Below are positions 9,801-20,190 of a DNA stretch of 64,000 nt, in pieces. Position 1 is the stretch's first letter; every line of letters begins with the position of its first letter. The notes under the pieces were generated by a model that made no database searches, was not told the DNA's origin, and saw nothing but the letters and a program-made list of their open reading frames with translations. The stretch lies in NCBI GenBank assembly GCA_004009845.1, contig RMBW01000082.1, positions 1-64,000 on the forward strand. Reading direction: 5' to 3'. This DNA is from Davidsoniella eucalypti. Lineage: Eukaryota; Ascomycota; Sordariomycetes; Microascales; Ceratocystidaceae. The position numbers and the translations under genes are program-made.

Positions 9801-10299
9801 GAGACCGTCCAAGAAGTTAGACTGGTTGGCTAGACTGTACATAGTCCTAGAGGTTACAGGCACTCACAACGTACGATTGAACGTGCCCACAGGCATCCAT
9901 CCTGTTTTCCACGTAAGCCTAATCCGCCGAGCTCCCAACAACCCCTTACCCTCGCAGGAAGTACCTGATGATGAGCCCGCGGCTATCACGGCTAGGGAAG
10001 CACTTGAAGACGACTCTGTGGAAACAGGCGAATACAGAGTGGAAGCAATCGTCAAGCAACGTACCCGCCATGGACACACGCAAGCCTTGGTCAAATGGAA
10101 AGGTTACCAAGATGCTACCTGGGAACCATTGGAACACGTGAAGGACACTGCAGCATGGTTGGTCTTCACGGAGAAGACGAAAAAGAATTGGAACGTGACC
10201 CTCCAATCCCTTTACACTGCCTGGTTGCTACCAGAGGATGGCCCCGAGAAGGACCATGGTACGAGTATGGACACACGCAGTCCACTGATGGTAGGCTAA
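6881..10299 (+). pseudogene. pol: Pol polyprotein, element B, single nonsense codon
   Basis: This continues the frame begun at 193 with the second half of protease, RT (Y-I-D-D near 7710), RNase H, integrase with all catalytic motifs, the GPY/F-type module and the chromodomain. Unlike element A, B keeps the full-length base runs at the three sites where A is frameshifted. The only break inside this part is CAG to TAG at 9709-9711, a C-to-T transition just after integrase. The insertion of A has in any case separated it from its start. It is a useful intact reference for the family. Confidence 0.92.
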
Positions 10300-10533
10300 G
10301 GCAGCAATATTGGCTGCACCACCTTGGTCACCTGCACACCCGAGCGTCTGCAGGATAAGATTGCTGACCTATTTTGGAGTTATTTCTGTTTCTGGAGTTA
10401 TTTCTGTTTTTGGATATCGAGTACCAAGGTACTATACGGTTTTAAGTTTGTATACACCATGCTACAGGGGTGTTTTTTGTATGTTTAGACGTAAAATTAG
10501 TGTAATTTTTCTGCCGATGGGGGGGGAGACTAT

Positions 10534-10714
10534 TGTAAGAGACTAAGGCCTAGTAAGGTTAGCCAAGGCATTCCTTGTCAGTACTAGAATCGGCTATAAG
10601 TAGGGACCTATTCCCGCCGATTATTAGTCTTAGTTTCTCTTTTTCCTTCATCGGTCTCAATCGAACTATTCTTTTACGACCAGTTTTCATCGCAACTCCT
10701 CGTATATCGTCTCA
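10534..10714 (+). repeat. 3' LTR of element B (family 1)
   Basis: 181 bp, TGTAAGAGACTAAGG...ATATCGTCTCA, close to both LTRs of A. It is preceded by 10300-10533, the non-coding 3' region with the guanine-rich polypurine tract (GATGGGGGGGGAGACTAT). The matching 5' LTR lies outside the window to the left. Confidence 0.94.
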
Positions 10715-12310
10715 TTCACCGATGACTTTGTTAGCCACGTCACCTGTGGTAACCGCGTAATCCACGAGGCGCATGCTCGTGTTCACGTATCCTCACGTCT
10801 CCTTTCCTCCTGTTTCATCGGCATCCCACGCTCTCCCCCGCGTGATAAGGATGGTAACCCCGTGCACTCTTCCCGCGCTCCTCTAGTCGCTCCAAGAGCT
10901 GCTGCATATGAAGCTGAGGAACTAATCTCTTACGAGACCACTCACACCCGTGCCATTAGTCGTGCTGCCTCTGTTCGAAGCCTATCCCACTTTGCCCCGG
11001 GCGTAGATACCCATTCTCGTCGTCGCCCTTCCGTCAGCCAGCACCCTTCCCCCGACTCTGACTTGGCCCGTCTGGCCGAAAGCATGGGAATGTCTGTCCG
11101 CCACGCGTCGCGCCCCCCATCGCGTGGCCGCCAGCCGACGCGTTCTCCTGGCCCTGCCCATTCACGCGCTCCCCAGCCTGCCGACAATGCGCTGCTCAAT
11201 GAACTTAGGGAACTAAAGGACACGGTTTCGCTTCTGTCCCAATTAGTCATAGGCAATCACACTGAACCTACCGCTCCCGCCATGCCCCCTGTCCCAACTA
11301 CTGCCGTCACTACCAGAAGACGTTCGAGATCCCGTAGCCGCGTCCGCCCATCTCAGCCTCATTTAATCGAATTTGGAGGCACCCACGCGGAATACGAAAA
11401 CTGGCGCACCTTAGCAATTTTCAAGATGAGAATCGACGGTCGAGCCATAGGCGACGAGCTGGCCCGAACTGCTTACCTGTTCAGCCGACTGGGCACCGAC
11501 ACACGCGCCAAACTCAACGAATTCTTCGTCTCCATTAGCGAACAGCCAGGCTCATACGACAAGCTGCTAGACAAACTCGACCTCATGTTCCGCAGCCGTG
11601 CCCGTAAGTCGCAAGCCCGCACTGCCTTCTTTGGTGCTCGCCAGGAGTCCCACGAATCATTCCTCGACTTCTTCAACCGTTTCGAAGGGTTAGCTCTGGC
11701 TGCAGGTATGCAAGACGACGACATGCTCATCGACCTCCTACGTCGCGCCACACGGGAAGAGCTAGTGGTCAAAACCACCATCCTCTGGAGCCTGCCCACT
11801 TACAGGGAAGTCACTGAGAGCCTGCTCGACCATTTCAGCCGCCACCACGATTACTACGGTCCTTACTCGAAGAAGACCTCGCGTCCTACCCACTACCGAG
11901 ACAGCGACAACTGGAGAGCGCGTGCCGAGCCCCCTTCACGTAACAACGCACCTCGTCAACCTCAGCAACCCCGCAATGATAAGCCACGTCCTAACCCTGC
12001 TGAACGCAATCGCATGTTTCGAGAAGGAGTCTGCTTCATCTGCTCACAGCCCGGGCACATCGCCAACCAATGCCCCTCTCGCGGAACCTTACACGGACCC
12101 AAGACGAACAAGGTGCTGGTCAACGCAATCAACAGCGCTGTGAAGACGGCCATACGCGATGAAGTCCGCCCCGCGGTACGTGAAGAACTTGCGAAAACGG
12201 ACCACCTGATGATGGATCGCCTGCTGCCCTCGTCCGAAAGCACCGCCGTGGTGGCCTCTACCAACACGCACCGCCCGGCCACTGATGAGGATGATTTGAT
12301 GGATTTTTAG
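10715..12310 (+). pseudogene. gag: Gag, element C (N-terminus cut off by B)
   Basis: The frame is open from the first base after B's LTR to the TAG at 12308-12310, so only the N-terminal part is missing. It is homologous to element A Gag from the S-F-T-S-G-F-V-G-H-V block onward: an arginine/serine/proline-rich linker, the capsid region (Y-E-N-W-R-T-L-A ... L-F-S-R-L-G), and one CCHC knuckle (C-F-I-C-S-Q-P-G-H-I-A-N-Q-C) about 80 residues before the end. It ends D-L-M-D-F-stop in the conserved GATTTTTAG context. Confidence 0.9.
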
Positions 12311-12336
12311 GTGACCAGGACAAGTCGCGCCCTGGT
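12302..12336 (+). promoter_or_regulatory. Predicted -1 frameshift signal, element C
   Basis: GATTTTTAG (12302-12310) is followed by a hairpin of ACCAGG (12314-12319) and CCTGGT (12331-12336) around the same 11-nt loop as in A. Two base pairs differ from A on both strands of the stem (GTCAGG/CCTGAC becoming ACCAGG/CCTGGT), which is compensatory change. The -1 frame enters pol. Confidence 0.68.
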
Positions 12337-15300
12337 AAGGAGGATACGATGGAAGGCGAACAGATAGTTAGATTAGAGATGGGAGCTTAGGGAACGTATC
12401 TAGATTTATCTATGAATACTTTTTCTACGAAGGCTCTCGTCGACAGTGGCTGTCTCTGCCTCGCCGTCGTGCCCCCGCGCCTACTCGCCTACGCTACGAA
12501 GACATTACCCATCGAACCTCGTAAGGTATCACTCGCTGCATCGCAAACCAGTCCTCCCGTCATCACCCAAATCGCCCAGTTCACCCTACACTTGCCCGAC
12601 CACCACGAGGACATATGGGCCTACGTCGTCCCCGGCCAGACCGAAGACCTGATACTCGGTCAACGCTGGCTCATCAACCACGACGTGCACTTGCACCCTC
12701 GTTCCGGGCAGATTGAAGTACCTACAGCCGAAGAACTTACTCCCGACGAATTTCATGCCCTTTGCGACAACGACGACGACCTCGCCATCTTCCGTATTAC
12801 GCTGGAGGACGTCAACAGAGCATTAGCGCAAAAGGAACAGGAGAGACCGCCACTACCTGAGTGGTTAAGACCCGTAGCCTCTGCCTTCGAGGCAAAAGCG
12901 TCCAAGGACCTCCCGCCGCACCGGCCTGGAGTGGACTTGAAGATCGAGCTGCTGGAGGGAAAGACGTTACCTATACAATCGCTGTACCCGTTGTCTCGCG
13001 CAGAGTTGTTGGTGATGCAGAAGACGCTGACGGAACTACTGGCTACTAAATGGATAAAGGACACAAAGTCTGAAGTGGGCTCTCCAGTGCTATTTGTAAA
13101 GAAACCTGGAGGTGGAATTCGTTTCTGCGTAGACTACCGCGCAGTCAACGCTATTTCCAAAAAGGACTCATACCCCTTACCCCTTATCCATGACACCCTG
13201 CGGCAAATTTCGGAAGCCAAGTGGGTGTCCAAGGTAGATGTCATTGCTGCCTTTCATCGTATTCGTATAGCCCCTGGCTATGAGGAGTTAACCGCTTTTC
13301 GGACTCCCCTAGGGGCCTTCGAATGGAACGTCATCCCTTTCGGTCTGACCAATGCCCCTGCCGCCTTCCAACGCTACATCAACTCGGTCCTTCGGAAATG
13401 GCTAGGTATTAGCTGCAGCGCTTATATCGACGACGTGGATATTTACTCCAGCGGTACTGAGGAGGAGCATAGACAACTAGTGCTCGAGATCGTCCATGCA
13501 CTCGATCAAGCCGGCCTCCAACTCGACTTGCGCAAGTGTCACTTTCTGGCCAAGGAGATTAAGTTCCTCGGGTTCATAGTCGGCCCTGGTATTGGTATCA
13601 AGGCTGACCCCGAGAAAACCCTAGCGATTCGTGAATGGAAACCACCTACGACATTGAAAGGTTTACGCGGGTTTATCGGCTTCGTGAATTTCTACAGAGA
13701 TTTTGTGCCTCGACTGTCGGAATTGATGGCGCCTCTGGTAGGGTTAACTAAGAAGGACACACCTTTCGTATGGTCTGATGCCTGCGCTCACTCTTTTGCC
13801 GAAGTTAAGAAAGCCTTCCTTACTCCCCCTGTTCTGACTCCTTTTGACCCCCTGAAAGAAACTGTACTGACCGCCGACTCGTCTGGTTACGCCTTAGGAG
13901 CAGAATTATCCCAGCGAGGCGATGATGGCCTTATGCACCCCATCGCCTTCCTCTCGCGCAAACTTACTCCCCCGGAAGCCAATTACCCGATTCACGACAA
14001 GGAGATGTTGGCTATTTACTGGTCCATTCGAGAATGGCGCCATTTCCTCCTAGGGGTTGACTTTGTGGTATACACTGACCACCGTAATCTGGAGTACTTT
14101 CGCACTAAGAGGACGCTTGCCGAGAGACAGCGTCGCTGGGGATATGAGCTCTCTGACTTCAGCTTCTGCCTGCGCCATCGCCCAGGCACCGAGCAAGTTG
14201 TACCAGACGCCCTTTCAAGAAGGGACCAGGACATGCCAGCCGACGAAAAAGACGATAGGCTGGCTAGTCGTGTGCATCAACTCCTCGAGAAGAGTGAGGC
14301 GAGCAATGACCTGGTAGTAATTGGCGCAGTTTGGGCTCAGGAGCCAGACAAGGATGCGCCGACTGACGATAACGCAACTAGAGAAGTAGTATCATCCCCT
14401 TTCGCTGATCCCGAGATGACTGACCTATGGAACCAAGCCCTTGCCAATAATAACCGCTGGTGGCTGGCTCGTAAATTAGTACGAGACGAAGCCCGCTCGT
14501 TCCCCGCCGACTGGGGTCTGCAATGGCAGATGAGCGAATGTAAGGTTGACCAAGACGGACTGCTGCGCTGGCGTGATAGACTTTGGGTCCCATATTACGA
14601 ACCCCTGAGAACCAAGATCATCCAGCAAATTCACGACTCTACTCTGGCCGGACACCCAGGAAGAGCAATCACTCGTGATCTTGTATCGCGCGAGTATGCC
14701 TGGCCTGGCCTGACTAACGACGTCCGACGATTCGTGTCCAACTGCTCCTCTTGCGGCAAGAGCAAGATCTGGCGAGAGCAGAAGCGCGGTCTATTGAAAC
14801 CTCTGCCTGTACCGTCTAGACCCTGGGCTGAACTAGCAATGGACTTTATTGGCCCACTACCTACCTCTTCGGGCTATACTTCCATTCTGGGTGTCACCGA
14901 CCGCCTGTCTAAGTCCCAAATCCTGATCCCTATGTCGTCCACAACCGCACAAGCCACCGCTGAAGCCTTGCTAATCCATGTTTTCTCGCACCACGGTTTT
15001 CCTCAAGCAATTGTCTCCGACAGAGGGCCTCAATTTGCTCAATTATTCTGGGGAGAAGTATGTCGCCGGTTCGGCATTCAGCGTCGCCTGTCCACAGCGT
15101 TCCATCCGCAGACGGATGGCAGCCAAGAACGCAGTAATCAGGAGATTGAGACATACCTGCGCAATTTCTGTTCCTTTGCCCAGGACGACTGGGCCTCCTT
15201 GCTGCCTCAAGCGCAACTCGCCCTAAACAACAGGATCTCTTCCGCTACAGGCCTCTCCCCTTTCTTCATGACCCACGGTTTTAACGTCGACATTATCGAA

Positions 15301-15951
15301 CCATCTGTACAAGGGCCCCCAGCCTCGAATAAGTCTCCAGTGCGCGGAGCCCAGGATTGGTTAGCAAAGCTAAGTGATGCCACCCAGTTCGCTATTGTCG
15401 CCATGGCGGCCGCCCAAGAACACCAGGAGAACAGTGCTAACCGTCTTCGCCAGCCCTCTGAAAGTTTCAAAGTAGGAGACCTAGTTTACCTAAACACGAA
15501 GCACCTAACTACGGAAAGGCCTTCAAAGAAGCTAGACTGGCTAGCTAGACGGTACACTGTCCTGGAAGTTGTAGGCAGCCATAACGTTCGCCTGAACGTA
15601 CCCTCGGATATTCACCCAGTCTTCCATGTGAGTCTCATCCGACGCGCCCCAAACAACCCCTTGCCATCTCAGGAGATTCAGGACGATGAGCCTGTCGCAA
15701 TCACGGCTAGGGAAGCGCTTGAAGACCCCTCATTGGAGGCTGGTGAGTACAGGGTGGAGGCAATATTGAAACAGCGCACTTCCCGAGGTCACAAGCAAGC
15801 CCTCGTTAAATGGCTAGGCTACCAAGATGCGACGTGGGAACCTCTGGAACATGTGGAAGACACTGTTGCCTGGCGCATCTTCACGGAGAAAACCAAGAAG
15901 AACTGGGATGTCACTGTCCAGTCTCTGTACTCTGCCTGGTTATTGTCGTAG
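12307..15951 (+). pseudogene. pol: Pol polyprotein, element C, one nonsense codon near its start
   Basis: From the slip site the frame is open except for TAG at 12388-12390, where A has AAG. After that, 1,179 codons are uninterrupted. Numbered from the ATG at 12412: protease D-S-G near residue 11, RT Y-I-D-D near 338, RNase H T-A-D-S-S-G near 487, integrase zinc site about 741-781, catalytic Asp near 811, Asp near 870 and Glu near 904, then chromodomain about 1112-1150 ending W-E-P-L-E-H. This is the best-preserved Pol in the window. Confidence 0.93.
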
Positions 15952-16240
15952 AGCAAATCCGACAAGGGCTATGGCGTGACCCTCGACACACGCAATCCTC
16001 CCCGCTGGAGGCTATGCCGCAGACCACTGCGCCACGACGACCGCTTGCGCCCCCTGACGCCTACCGCTTCCGGTATCTTTACCCTGTTTGGAAAGTGTTA
16101 TTTTTGTTTTATTGGATTGTTACCATGGCTCATCTTGTTTTCTGTCATTTGTCATATTGCATTAGTTGTTTGAAGGAGTTTTTATGGGTTTTTGTTGTAA
16201 AATTAGTAAATTTTTTTCTGCCGGTGGGGGGGGAGACTAT

Positions 16241-16419
16241 TGTAAGGGTCTAAGGCCCATCAGTATTGGCCAAGTCATGCCTTGGCCCTACTTGACTTTG
16301 ACATAAATAGGGACCGATTCCCTCGTAGTTTAGTCTTAGTTTCTCTTTCTCCCTCATCGGTCTCAATTCAATTCATCTTTACGACCATTTTTCCTTGCAA
16401 ATCCTCGTATATCGTCTCA
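16241..16419 (+). repeat. 3' LTR of element C (family 2, 179 bp)
   Basis: It starts TGTAAGGGTCTAAGG and ends ATATCGTCTCA. It has a TATA-like ACATAAATAGGGACC and contains ATCGGTCTCAA at 16356-16366, the self-primer sequence. The preceding 15952-16240 is the 3' untranslated region ending in GGTGGGGGGGGAGACTAT, the polypurine tract. The same LTR occurs solo at 49000-49178 and at 63575-63753 in element G. CGAGC at 16420-16424 should be one copy of the target duplication. Confidence 0.94.
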
Positions 16420-17124
16420 CGAGCCATATTCGGAGTTGGCTGGTCCTATGAACTGAGACTGCTTGAGACCTTCCAGGGTCTTTTGTAATACTAGGAGTTC
16501 TGCGCGAGTTACTGGGTAGAGGGATTGTGTCGGAACGGTTGCACCTGGTTTCAGTTTAATCTCTAGGTCGATCCCTGGTCGATGCGGGGGCAGCGTTGTG
16601 GCTAATTTGGGATCGAAAGCCGAGGCAACAGGTTCTAACCAATCCGGCAGGTGAGGACGGGATTTCTCCTTGTGAGCAAGAGCGATCTTAATGTTCTCTA
16701 GCGAAGCTCTATAAATATGCGGGTTATCCGCACTTCCACAGAGCTTGTAGAATTCCTCAGCAGTTAACTCTTCTGCTGGTAAGATCGTAATCTCCTGTGT
16801 CCTGGGCCTGAGCCGAACGTCATTATTTACTAACCATCTTTGTCCTAGAATTATGTCTTCGGACTGGCCGGGAACCACGTAGGCCCAAATGGTTTCCGTG
16901 TGGCCGTTGATGGTCAGGGGGAGTTCGGCGATGGTGTCGATGAGCGGGGGGTTGTCCAGCGTAGTGACTTGGACAATGACCCGCTCAGAGATAGGGTGCG
17001 TGGCGGTGGCGAGGTGGAGGAGACGCGGGGGAATGACGGCGACGGTAAGGCATCCGCTGTCGACGAGGGCTTTTGTGGCGTAACTACCTAAACGAATGTC
17101 TAAATAATTTCCTAAAGCCCCCAT
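16420..17124 (-). pseudogene. pol: N-terminal pol (protease to start of RT), element D
   Basis: It reads M-G-A-L-G-N-Y-L-D, then protease A-L-V-D-S-G-C, and runs to the beginning of reverse transcriptase, where it stops at ...S-E-Y-G-S next to C's LTR. The equivalent protein in element E continues S-V-L-F-V-N-K-P-G-G-G. Upstream of 17124 the frame should connect to gag by a -1 slip, but D lacks one base in the GATTAATCGG stretch (about 17148-17158) compared with E, so the connection is lost here. Confidence 0.88.
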
Positions 17125-17162
17125 CTCAGTTTCAACTATTCTATCACCGATTAATCCCCCTG

Positions 17163-17197
17163 GTCGGGGCGCGATTTATCCCGACTATCTAAAAATC
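17163..17197 (-). promoter_or_regulatory. Predicted -1 frameshift signal, element D
   Basis: On the minus strand, GATTTTTAG (17197-17189) is followed by GTCGGG (17185-17180) and CCCGAC (17168-17163), a six-pair stem with an 11-nt loop. Relative to family 1 the A-U pair in GTCAGG/CCTGAC is replaced by G-C on both sides. This supports the hairpin as a conserved RNA element. Confidence 0.65.
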
Positions 17198-19173
17198 CAT
17201 GAGGTCACCTGTATCCGCTGTGTTGTTAGTAGGGGTTCCCTGGGCGCGTGGCTGCGTGGTGGCCATCTGCTCGCTGATGAGGGCGCGGACGTCGTCCAGG
17301 GAGAAAGAAGGTGCTGTGCTGACGGCGTTGGCCTTGACCGAAGGGCGAGAGGTGCGCGACTTGGAACGGCAGTTAGCAGCGGTATGACCCTTGCGTTGGC
17401 AGGCAGAGCAAGATACGGCCGTAGGACATGTGCCAGAGGGATGTGCTTGGCTGCTACAGAATTGGCAGGGCGTGAGGGGGCACATGGAGGCGTAGTGGCC
17501 TGTCTGGCGGCAGTGATAGCAGGGTCTGTCAGCTGAGGAGGGTTGCGATCTGGTCGCGGGCGCACGAGATGGTGTTGGCGAGGGGTTCGATCGCCAGTGG
17601 TTGGAGTTAATAGCCTTGGCTTTGGCGAGGGCGCTTTCCTTGATGCGGGCGACTGGGCGCATCTGTGAGATCATTTCGTCTAGTGGTCTGATATGGAACA
17701 TGTTGGCTAAGTGCACTTGCATGTCCAGGTGGAGGCCTTCTTGGAGGACGGAGAGGAGGGTGTTATGGTCGTAGAAATGGGCTTTGTCGCGCAGGAGCAG
17801 AGACGGTTGGTAAAGGATTCGAATGTCTCGGTAGGGCCTTGCTTGAGCTTCAGCAATTCGCGGTTGGCGAGTCTCGCTCGGTCGGGGTCGTCGTATCGCG
17901 AGTCGAGGTAAGAGAGGAAGGCCTGGAAGCCGGTGTTCATGGGGAGGCATTCGAGGTACTTGGTGCGGACTTGTTCCTTGATCTCCGTCGACAGGGCGTT
18001 CATCGTGTACGCCAGCTGGTCTCTGGTTGAGTAGAAGCGGTAAGAGTCCACGAGAAATTTCTCGTTAAGCTCCATCTTCCAGGTGGCGTAATCGAAGGTG
18101 CCGTCGAACTTGCGGACTGCGTCGATAACATCTTTGCGGCGGGCAAGCTGGTCGTCGCGAGGGGGTAGTAAGGCGATCCCGTGAGCTGTAGGAGGGAATG
18201 CTGGTGTTGTTGTGAGCCTTTTCTCTGGAGGCGTGGGGGCGTGTTCGCGGATAGGGGCGAGACGTAGGTTGAGAGGTTTGAGTCTGTCCTCTAAGTCGTC
18301 GAGCTGGTTGAGGTCTACTAAGTTGTCGTTGGCTGGGTCTTCGTATTTGCCACCGAGGAGCTCGAGGATGTCTCGGCCTAGGTTGTCCAGTACTTCAGCA
18401 GTGCGTGCAGGGTCCTTGAATTCGGGGGCTGAGCGTTCTGCCATGCCCTGGAGTGCGGCCATCTGGATCTCTGCGACTTTGAAGTTGTGGTGGAACTGGA
18501 AGTCCCATCTTGGCGCAGTGGGTGATATCCATTCGGTTGGATCCAGTTGGGCTTTATCGAGGGCAGCTTGGTATTTGGCGGACAGAACTTCGAAGACGCC
18601 TGCTGTATCGTCGGAGTATGCGCCTGGCAGGGGGTGACCGCTTAGAGAGCGACGAGGGGCTTCGATTTTGACTTTAGGGGTGTTCTCCTTGGTGCGTATG
18701 GGGATGTCTTTGCTGGAGGACGCGCCGAAGCCGAGGATGTGAGGGTTGCTAAGAAATCGTGCCAGGAGAATCTGGGCGCTGCGCGGGGACCTGAGGCTGC
18801 TTTGACCGGGCACAATGTGGCCGATTATATCCGTGGAGATGGACAGACAGTGCAGGTGGTCATGAAAGTGGGCAGCGTGTGCGAGGATGGCAGGGCCTGC
18901 GGGAAAGGGGCCAAGTAGTTTGGCCAGACGGGGTCGCTCAGAGCGTTTGAACAGGGCTAAATAGCACCAGCCCTGGTGTTTCCAGAGACGTCTCTGGTGG
19001 AGAAAGGGGGTGACGACATGGCGCGGCTTGAAGGCCAGCAAGAAGCGGCGCGTGATGTCTAGCATGAAGTGGGTGAAGGCAATTGCGAGGAATGCGAGGG
19101 CGAGGCCTTCGGCGGTGCCGTGATGGGCTCCAAGGATGGCAGCCCAGAGGTGAAGGAGGAAAAGTTGCAACAT
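17189..19173 (-). pseudogene. gag: Gag, element D (one frameshift)
   Basis: Starting at 19173 the protein opens with two hydrophobic stretches (about residues 3-16 and 23-39, L-A-L-A-F-L-A-I-A-F), suggesting membrane insertion. It then has the block shared with element A (G-W-C-Y-L-A-L-F-K-R; H-F-H-D-H-L) and a capsid region with F-D-Y-A-T-W-K and Y-L-D-S-R-Y-D-D-P-D-R-A-R. A one-base shift near 17800 breaks the frame. The C-terminal part continues to TAG at 17189 and has three CCHC knuckles (C-Y-H-C, C-Q-F-C, C-S-A-C), against one in families 1 and 2. Confidence 0.9.
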
Positions 19174-19220
19174 GGTGCAAGTAAGGTGGACGCGTTAGTC
19201 AGTGGGATAGCGAAGTGAGG

Positions 19221-19339
19221 GCACAGTAGGGTGCGAGAACGATGGTCACGAATAGCGTGAGAAAATGGAGTGCACAGTAGGGTGCGAGTAGAGTGATGGT
19301 CACGAATAGCGTGAGAGAACAAGGTGCACAGTAGGGTGC
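19221..19339 (-). other. Alternating hairpin array in the 5' leader of element D
   Basis: Five hairpins alternate: GCAC(6 nt)GTGC at 19326-19339, 19272-19285 and 19221-19234 (minus-strand sense GCACCCTACTGTGC), and TCACG(5 nt)CGTGA at 19300-19314 and 19246-19260. The repeat period is about 51-54 bp. The sequence is unrelated to the hairpins in element A, yet occupies the same place between primer site and gag. Confidence 0.72.
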
Positions 19340-19360
19340 GAAGAACGAGAACGATGGTAG

Positions 19361-19371
19361 ATCGGTATCAA
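19361..19371 (-). other. Self-complementary primer-binding site, element D
   Basis: Minus-strand TTGATACCGAT lies two bases inside the LTR and is the exact 11-nt complement of ATCGGTATCAA within the same LTR (19426-19436, minus sense). Compared with element A, one base pair has changed on both partners (G-C to T-A). This covariation supports self-priming. Confidence 0.82.
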
Positions 19372-19373
19372 AA

Positions 19374-19552
19374 TGACACGAACTAGGAAGAGGCAATGGC
19401 AAGCAATCTAGAGTAAAGACTTCGATTGATACCGATGAAGGAGAAAGACTAATATCTGTTGGAATACGGCGGGAATAGGTCCCTATTTATAACCGTTTAT
19501 CTGGCTAAGTATCTTACTTAGCCAAATACCAACTGGGCCTTAGCCCCTGACA
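19374..19552 (-). repeat. 5' LTR of element D (family 3, 179 bp)
   Basis: In minus-strand sense it starts TGTCAGGGGCTAAGG and ends CTAGTTCGTGTCA. It has a clear TATAAATA box before GGGACC. Related copies are 53984-54162 (solo), 58561-58738 (element E) and 63537-63574 (fragment). Confidence 0.94.
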
Positions 19553-20190
19553 TAAACAAAGCAAGGACAGGTTTAACATTGGTCAAGAGTAGTAGAGGTC
19601 GGAGAGAATCAGAAGCAAAAGGTACGAGTAGCAAAACAGGAGCAAGAAGCAGAAGCAGAAGCACTGATGCCAATGCTTGAAATTGCCCCTCTAGGAATAT
19701 GCAGCATCTTTGACACATTTTGCCGTTGTTGAAGCTTCGTTACATACACGCATAAGTACAGCTGATAGCACAAGTCTTGACTTCAGCTGACAAGAAAGAA
19801 GCCTGTGTTAATCTGTGATTATGTTGCCTACTTTTGCCTCTCTAGTCTGTTCGCAGCAGCATGGCAACTACATATTACACCCCTTTTTGGCACCTAGAAG
19901 TTATAGGACTTCAGCTTGTCTCTTTATAGCCACCAAACAGTATCATGTTCTATAAAGAGCGTAGCATGTCCACTCCCAAAACTCAGATTCACCTGTCTTG
20001 ACTCCATCTACAGCAACCTCGTCTTTCTCAATCAGTATTTCCCTTCATATTCATTACTTTGTGCTTCTCTGCCTCTTTCTCCAATAACTATTATCGTTAT
20101 CACACATATATCAGCTACCACCCTCGTCCTTCTCCTTGCCCACTTCTATAACAGATCAGGATCTTGCCTTGCCAATCACCATCTCCACCA
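19553..20190. other. Intergenic region upstream of the permease
   Basis: 638 bases without a recognisable gene. The segment nearest the permease is pyrimidine-rich (about 20030-20180) with a CCAAT motif near 20081, consistent with a fungal promoter and 5' leader. I see no RNA gene or repeat in it. Confidence 0.45.

Larger units (their letters stand above)
6876..10714 (+). mobile_element. Right fragment of element B with its 3' LTR
   Basis: The remainder of element B runs from the second ACACC copy through pol, the 3' untranslated region and the 3' LTR. Element B itself interrupts gag of element C: immediately after its LTR the sequence becomes C gag (F-T-D-D-F-V-S-H-V...). The five bases TTCAC at 10715-10719 should be the right-hand target duplication, and its partner would lie left of the window. 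Confidence 0.93.
10715..16419 (+). mobile_element. Element C, Ty3/gypsy chromovirus (family 2), 5' end missing
   Basis: From the point where B was inserted, this element has most of gag, the frameshift site, a nearly complete pol, the 3' untranslated region and a 179-bp 3' LTR of family 2. Its 5' LTR and gag N-terminus would lie left of the window, beyond B's 5' LTR. Its protein is close to A and B in pol but diverged in gag. It is inserted into pol of the minus-strand element D, whose reading frame resumes immediately at 16420. Confidence 0.92.
16420..19552 (-). mobile_element. 5' part of element D, Ty3/gypsy chromovirus (family 3)
   Basis: Read on the minus strand from 19552, this has a 179-bp family-3 LTR, primer site, hairpin leader, gag, frameshift site and the beginning of pol, cut at 16420 by element C. 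The rest of D should lie left of the window beyond the nested elements. The five bases outside its LTR (19553-19557) are TAAAC, the expected target duplication. Both gag and the gag-pol junction carry one-base lesions. Confidence 0.92.
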
